A DNA stretch of 64,000 nucleotides from Coenobita brevimanus (Eukaryota; Arthropoda; Malacostraca; Decapoda; Coenobitidae), in contig CM064655.1 of the NCBI GenBank assembly GCA_032717465.1, forward strand, positions 13,429,152 through 13,493,151, given 5' to 3'. A program made the position numbers and the translations under genes. The notes below the pieces were generated by a model that did no database searches, was not told the DNA's origin, and worked only from the letters and a program-made list of their open reading frames with translations. Shown here piece by piece: positions 58,119-64,000 of the stretch. Every line of letters begins with the position of its first letter. Position 1 is the first letter of the stretch.

Positions 58119-59031
58119 CCCCTAAACCGCGGGGTTGTTTTGACTTGACTTGCGTGTCCCGAGGGCATATTCGCACTCCAACAGACTCTCTAAAAATATT
58201 TGCCAAAAATCAGTTACTTGTCCTAGAATATTAAAATTACATATGCATATGGCACATACCTTCAGCTTTCTCCTGGGATGTTTGCTGAGCCTTCGTCGAG
58301 TACCATAGGACTTGTGGAGACCTCTGAAGTTGGGTATAACGAAGTCTCCACTTTACACTTCCCGACAACCCGTAATATGATTACCACAGCTTGATATTAT
58401 CACTAGAAACACTATTCTATGATTTTCAAATAGTTTGGAATCCATACTCAAAAAAAAAAAAAACTGTGAAAGCAATGAAAATTACACCTTCCCACTTGGG
58501 CTCATTCGCCGCTGGTGTTCTGTCATTTATTATTCATAAGAACACTCACACTTTATATTTCTATTACTATATAACACTTATATATATCTGCAGTCTTTAT
58601 CCATAAGTTTCCTTCAGTAATAGTAGTTTATTGTCACTGTAGGCATTCAATTTCTCTTTCAGTAAAATACGTATACAGTAATCCCGCATTTTTTGCGGAT
58701 TTTTTGTCTACGGTTTTGCCCTCTCGCGGATTTTCTTAGCATTAATAAGTTCAACAAAAATATCCTTGAATATACAGAAAAAAAAAAAAAAAAAAAATGA
58801 AATTCCCGCAGCTTCCAATTGTAGCGCGGTAAACTCACGCCACCCTCTGTCCCTTTCCCGTGGCCCCTCTGCCAGTGTTACCATATCTAGCATAATTTTA
58901 TTCTTTTAGCATAATTTTGATCAAATTTTCGAGTCTGGAATATTTTTTAACATATTAGAAGTTTTAGAATCATTCTAGCATAATTTTGAATGGAATGGAA
59001 TATTTTTAGAATAATTTTATAAAAGCTACAA

Positions 59032-59072
<41 letters not shown>

Positions 59073-61820
59073 AAGGTAAGATGTTTGAATAATTGGTTAC
59101 TTTCAGTTTGGGCTTGGTTGGGTTGGATTAGGTTAGGTTAGGTTAGGTTAGGTTGGATTAGGTTAGGTTAGGTTTTAGGTTAGGTTCGGTTTGGTTCGGT
59201 TAGGTTAGGTTAGGATAAGTTTGAGCTTTGTACTTTACCCATGAAACCTAGGTTTTTCCGATGGATTTTGGTATGATTCATTCGATTTTCAGCTTCATTT
59301 CAGTCGGAAATGACCATTTTCTGTGTTTTCCCCCCTCCCCATAACCCCCGATTCCCCAAAGATCCCTCATTATTTCAGGGGGATGGGGGGGGGTCTTAAC
59401 TCAAAATCTCGTTATTTCCGACGGAAACGATGCTCAAAATCGAACGAATCACATCAAAATCCATCAGAAGAACGTAAGTTTCGTGGGAAAAAGCAGTATG
59501 GGTAGATACCGATATTTATCCTCTTACTGTATGTAGGTTCATTTTAATATTTTCATAGTAAACAATACATAATTAATATGTTGCACGAATATGTATAGAA
59601 TTTTATCATTTAGCTTCAAGTTAGCATAATTCATTTTTTACTTGGAACAAATATGCTCAATCTAGCATAATTTTTTCATTGCCCTAGCATAATTTCGTTG
59701 TTTGGATATGGCAACACTGCTCTCTGTCCCGCATTCTTCAGTCCACGCCTGACTGCCTTAGGTGGCTGTTGTGGTTGTAACCACACTATGATATGAGCCT
59801 CTTACCTCCCACTTGCTTTCCACATGGCCCCAGGACGTAAGCCAGCCTCACCAAGGGCTAATAATACAATTAGTAAGAACTCCAAAGTGACAAAACGATC
59901 AAGTTATGACCTTAGCAGAGAAAATTGTGTTACTGGACAAGCTAAGAAACGACCGTGCGAGTGTTTGCTATCACCAGTTAATGCATCTTTTTATTTTGTA
60001 CTGTTTTGTTAATAAATGTGTAGATAATTGTGTATTACAGTACGGTGTTACGTTTTTCCTTCATAATGGAGTATGTGCTTTCAATCTTGTAAGAAGGTAT
60101 TTCGGGATGAGTATGGAGGTTTCGGGACAATTCGCAGTCACAACAAACACAAAACAATTCGCCTTCATTAATGAAGATAGCTATGGGTGACGCTAGAATA
60201 TAATTCAAAGGCGACTACAGCGAGGAAGAAACAAGTTAATTATTGACTAAAGGTGCAACTAATAAATAATATCCAGAACCTACGCTACTGAACATAGACT
60301 GCTGGATCCCCCTGAAATATAGTTATCAAAGTATTGATTAATTAATAATAAGTATATTGATGAAAGTATTGATTAGTATATTTATAGAATGGCGGGGAAT
60401 CGTCCAGGGTGCGAATTGTTCTGAAGGGGAATCGTCCATGTTTTGACGGGGAATTGTCTGACGGCGAATTGTCTCGCAATCAGTATGGACATGGACTGTG
60501 TGATGGGCAGCATGGTGGACACAAGTGCAAGTTTTCAATTGTTAATAGAGTATTCGCGGAATTGACTTTTCGCGGGGGTTACAAGAACGTAACTACCGCG
60601 AAATATGCGGGATTACTGTAATTCACTTTCTCGTCCTGTATATTAGCGTTGAGAGCGAATCTGTCACTTTCACTTCCTTTTTCCTAACTCATAGTATTCA
60701 TACATGCTAGAGTGAAACTTTCACTTTCATTACTCCTAGTATATATACTAGTATTCTTATAATATTATTACTACTCATTTACATTTCTATTCACATTCTC
60801 TATTTTACTTACATTATTTGCATTTCTATTTTATTTACACTGTGTTATCCACTGTCACCTGCAGTAACTTATAAAACTATTTTCCACTGTTCACTTATAT
60901 TTACATTCACTGCTTTCACTTGCTGTTTACACATTATTTACATTTCCACTTGCACTGTTTTACTCACCAGAAAGATCGTACTCACTGTCCATTATTTTCA
61001 TTGATAAATTAGCCAGTTCACATTCCACAGCAGTCACTTAGCCCTTTACCCCTTTCCACACGAGGTTCAGTAGGGGATAGAGGTCACAGGACTCTTTGCA
61101 TGGGGCTAATAAGAGGAGGAATTGGACAGGCGCGAATCAGACGTGGTTTCACCTTGAAAGACGACAGTAAACTGAATACTGTGGTGGCCTTGGGGGAGTG
61201 CAATGCTGCCAATGTCAGCATGGTGACAGCTGCTAATACTGTACATACGCTATGAAATGATTGGCAGGAAATCTAAACAATACATAATAAATTAGGTAGT
61301 TCCAGGTGAATGTAAATATCACTTAGGCTTCTACCTTCCTTTCTTATATATATTTTTATTACGAGAATAGATTATACGGCATATTTCAAGGGGAAATAAA
61401 CAGCGAAAATTAGCGAACGAGTGCACGTGAGGTGTTGTCAGGTGATAATTAGCCAATTCCAGGTGTATGGTACTATCACTTACCTTATTTCTTTTTTGTA
61501 TATATTATTTGGTATAAGAATAGGGCATAGGGCTTATTTCAATGGATGAAATCAGTGGAAAATTCCGGGGAAGACTTACTCAGCGCAGCAAGGCCGGGCA
61601 GGCAAGCGGAGAGGGTAATGGAGGGGAGGTAGGGAGGGGAGTCAAGAATGGGGAGAAATGGCTAAATTGTCAACAATGGATGGGAGTACAGATGAGATTA
61701 GGAGTGCTGACTAGTGTTGGACATTGGCAGTACTGACAGATGATACAAACCACCACTTGAAAGCCCGGGCGAATTCAAAATAACACAGAATCACAAAAGT
61801 GACGCCCCGCGGTTAAGGGG
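58119..61820. mobile_element. piggyBac-like non-autonomous element carrying a nested Tigger
   Basis: Bounded by TTAA at 58115-58118 and 61821-61824. Ends are CCCCTAAACCGCGGGG on the left and, on the minus strand, CCCCTTAACCGCGGGG on the right, a good inverted repeat. Removing the Tigger at 58676-60618 leaves about 1.76 kb. No piggyBac transposase found. A right-end fragment of the same family lies at 55064-55413. Confidence 0.8.
58676..60618 (+). mobile_element. Non-autonomous Tigger, copy 2 (1943 bp)
   Basis: TA on both sides and the same ends as copy 1. It shares all interior landmarks: TTAGG array at 59127-59214, foldback at 59244-59481, transposase start at 59824 (frameshifted), GAATTGTC-type array at 60390-60475. 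Differences include an A run near 58770, a (GA)n run at 59036-59068 and small indels. Inserted in the piggyBac-like element at 58119-61820. Confidence 0.88.
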
Positions 61821-61824
61821 TTAA

Positions 61825-62435
61825 AGTCTTGGGGAAACAGTTACCCTGCTGGTATACTTTAAGGTAACTAATAGTACTTTACTGAGGTGTATAATGTGCA
61901 TGGTAGAGTTGTGATACTTCTATTCATGTATATATGCCAGTTGTTTGTGGAGTTTGGCACCTCTATATTTATGCTGACCTAGGGCCACTCCCAGCAGGGA
62001 AGCTGGCCAGCTAGAGCAGAACGCACTTATCATCCAAATGAGAGGGACGTATTACTCCCAGTTCTCTCTGTGTTGCAGTTGTATCTTCCTGTGGCCAATA
62101 AGGAGAGAGAAATCTGCTCAGTTTTCTGTCACCTGCACATGCTACCTACCTACCTATCATTATTTCAAGAAGATCTAAACCAATTCCCACCATCTCCTGT
62201 GTGTGAGAAAGACATTGGTGGAAAGTGTCAGCCAGAAGTGATTTTGACCAGGCGAAACATTATATTTTGATAACCTGCTTGGAACAGTGCAATCACGCCT
62301 AAGCTGATACATAACACTGGTGATCAGTTGTGAGGGTTCCAACCAGCTGATACATATTGGTGGCCAGTGGTGGAATTTCAACCAGCTGATACAATGGTGG
62401 CAGATCTCTCTAACAGACTTTTAAATATTTCAAGG
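61825..62435. other. Unassigned sequence, possibly LTR-retrotransposon leader
   Basis: 62325-62405 contains two tandem versions of 'ccaaccagctgataca..tggtgg', a word type found near the primer-binding site of some LTR retrotransposons. No LTR pair or coding region supports this. Otherwise nothing recognised. Confidence 0.25.
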
Positions 62436-62439
62436 GTAA

Positions 62440-62970
62440 TGAATGTCTATAGTGGTAGGTGGGGGCGCTCACCATCCACTCACTCGATGTAGTGCTGCTG
62501 TCGGGTGTCTGCCCTTTCCTCTCCTCCATCCTTCTTTCCTTCCATCCTCATCTGTCTACCTTTCCTTCATTCTTTCCTTGTCCTTCTGCCTACGGGTGAC
62601 TTTACACTCCCTCTTCTGTCTGTCTTTCCTTCATTCTTTCCTCTTCCTTCTGCCTGTGGGTGACTCTACACTGAGTGACAAGCCAAATGGTTTCCTGTAC
62701 ACCAGGAAACCATTTACTATGCAGGGTGGTAACCATATAGCCAAATTTTGGCTCCTGGTGGTTTAGTGGGTAATAAAGGTGCTCCAATCGGATTGAGCCG
62801 GTGAAGGTTTATATCCAAGGGGTGGTTGGGGTTTATTGCTCACGTAATGCCACTCAGGGATGAGTGAGGCTGGTCACTCTCATCTTAAATGCAGGACCAA
62901 CTTTCCTAGCCCCGGGCTCCTACGCTCCTCATGGGGCAACGTAGGATTAGATGATGGATGGATGGATGGA
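62440..62970 (+). mobile_element. tRNA-derived SINE-like repeat, full plus-strand copy
   Basis: Clean copy of the family at 12.4-14.3 kb: head 'ggtaggtgggggcgctcacc', pyrimidine-rich spacer, hairpin ATGGTTTCCTG...CAGGAAACCAT at about 62686-62714, tRNA-like A- and B-box words (62757-62815), and a (GATG)n tail at 62950-62970. It proves the uninterrupted order used to detect the TTAA insertion in copy d. Confidence 0.7.
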
Positions 62971-64000
62971 TGAATGTCTATCATCACAGTCATAATAATA
63001 ACAGGACATCTGTTGTCACTGCATGGTGATAATACACACATTCTAACGATAAAGGTTCCTATACCAAGGGAATTCCCTGGACAGAGACAGTGTAATATTA
63101 ATACAGTAAAATAAAAAGAAAAGAACATAATAATACTGAGAATAATGTAAATACAACTCAAATACACTGTTGCAATAGAAAAGTTGCAATAATAAGAATA
63201 ACCTTGTTGACACAGTAAATAATAAAAGAATAAAAAGCTATAGACAATGCTCTTAGAGATGTAGACTGGGGATAAGACTGGGAGCCACTATTATCAGCAC
63301 TTACACTGGTTATAGACAACATCACACAGGTGTGTCCAGGGAGCTTGGTAACCAAACCCCATGTATGTTTCAGCCAGGTTTACATTGCCTGTGTACAATA
63401 TTTTGACGTTTGAGTATCGTACTCTTCCAACACTTTCTCCAAATGCTGGTTGAGAACGTTCTGGTCGAAAGTGGTTTGTTTCCATGGACTTCCAAGCCTG
63501 CAGTCAGTGGCATTCCATAACATCCACCACCTCAACATGAAAGTACATTCTTTGTGGAACCATGGGATAGCATTACCTTGATTTTTAAGAGAATAGCGCT
63601 TGTGTATCATACCCTGCACAGGGCCTCATTTGTTATCATAAGTCAGTAAAATCAGGGAGGACACAAACCACAGGCCTCGCTCACCTGTACAGTCGAAAGT
63701 CCAGGCTTTAGGCCAGGGATCCATACCCCACCAGTCATGGCCAGTGGCTGTGGCAATGGTCTCTGGGCACCCTGCCAGGGCAGCTACATGGACACCTTTC
63801 AAGTGCACCTTGCACTATAGCTGCCCCACCATTATACCTCCATTGATACGGCAACCTTCTGAAGCACTGCTCCCAGGTTAGGGCCCCTCTCTATTGGGCA
63901 GAAGCAGCAGCCTGGGAACCACAATGTCATGTACCTTCTGGCACAGATCTGAGCCCAATTCCATCCCGGTCCCAAAACATATGCTCGCACAGCCCATGCC
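62971..64000. other. Unassigned sequence
   Basis: No repeat recognised. On the minus strand, an open reading around 63800-63690 (LKGVHVAALAGCPETIATAT, then GMDPWPKAWTFDCT) ends at a good donor (CAG|GTGAGC at about 63685). Further left are other short open readings near 63580-63330. No homology or acceptor supports an exon. It may hold an exon of an unidentified gene. Confidence 0.3.

Noticed and set aside
61060..61260. Possible upstream MFSD1 exon (minus strand, hydrophobic VCTVLAAVTMLTLAAL)
   Set aside because: Resembles a membrane segment only by composition. It lacks the expected VDKTG-type motif, has no matching splice phase, and lies inside a piggyBac-like element.
62325..62405. LTR retrotransposon primer-binding region
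   Set aside because: Only short words suggest it. No long terminal repeats, gag or pol were found nearby.

Overview
This is a eukaryotic window, most likely from an arthropod and probably a decapod crustacean. The organism is an inference from three things: TTAGG-type arrays, the mix of Tigger, piggyBac-like, CR1/RTE/Jockey-like and SINE repeats, and the very large repeat-filled introns. There is no sign of a prokaryotic operon, CRISPR array, rRNA or canonical tRNA gene.

One host gene can be supported. Three minus-strand exons (42800-42897, 19028-19140 and 789-934) join in consistent splice phase. They encode the C-terminal part of an MFSD1-family lysosomal major-facilitator transporter, ending in a stop codon. 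Two introns of about 23.7 kb and 18.1 kb separate them. Exons for the N-terminal two thirds were not found and should lie upstream, beyond the right edge or in sequence I could not recognise. Most of the rest is transposable elements, many nested inside each other. Most sit in the two introns, and 42.9-64 kb continues in the same style.

Layout. 1-624: decayed Tigger-type pieces. 789-934: last MFSD1 exon. 1.1-9.4 kb: an I/Jockey-superfamily LINE split by an RTE-like LINE (2188-4751, 11-bp target duplication) and by a reversed Jockey-like LINE (6437-8225). 12.4-18.3 kb: a cluster of tRNA-derived SINE-like repeats, one split at a TTAA by a composite 4-kb insertion that carries a LINE and a Tigger MITE. 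19.0 kb: MFSD1 exon. 19.5-24.2 kb: TTAA MITE, Tigger-like end with a 160-170-bp tandem repeat, mariner and piggyBac remains. 24.4-29.1 kb: CR1-like LINE split by an RTE-like LINE. 29.1-35.2 kb: piggyBac, Tc1 and at least five Tigger-type elements. 35.5-42.0 kb: two CR1-like LINEs on the minus strand with nested RTE-like fragments. 42.8 kb: MFSD1 exon. 43.7-46.9 kb: near full-length RTE-like LINE. 48.1-49.6 kb: decayed I/Jockey-type LINE. 50.5-53.5 kb: autonomous-size Tigger with an almost intact transposase. 53.5-55.1 kb: CR1-like LINE carrying a patch copied from that Tigger. 55.1-61.8 kb: piggyBac-like and Tigger elements, including two near-identical 1.94-kb Tiggers. 62.4-63.0 kb: SINE.

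No intact autonomous element was found. Every LINE copy carries stops, frameshifts or truncations, and the best Tigger transposase has one apparent frameshift. I saw no convincing new biological system. The most unusual structures are the templated 118-bp patch at 53.7 kb, the perfect 32-bp inverted repeat at 27.7 kb, the TTAGG arrays carried by a DNA transposon, and the TTAA insertion that splits a SINE. Clade names for LINEs come from protein motifs read by eye and would need a phylogeny.
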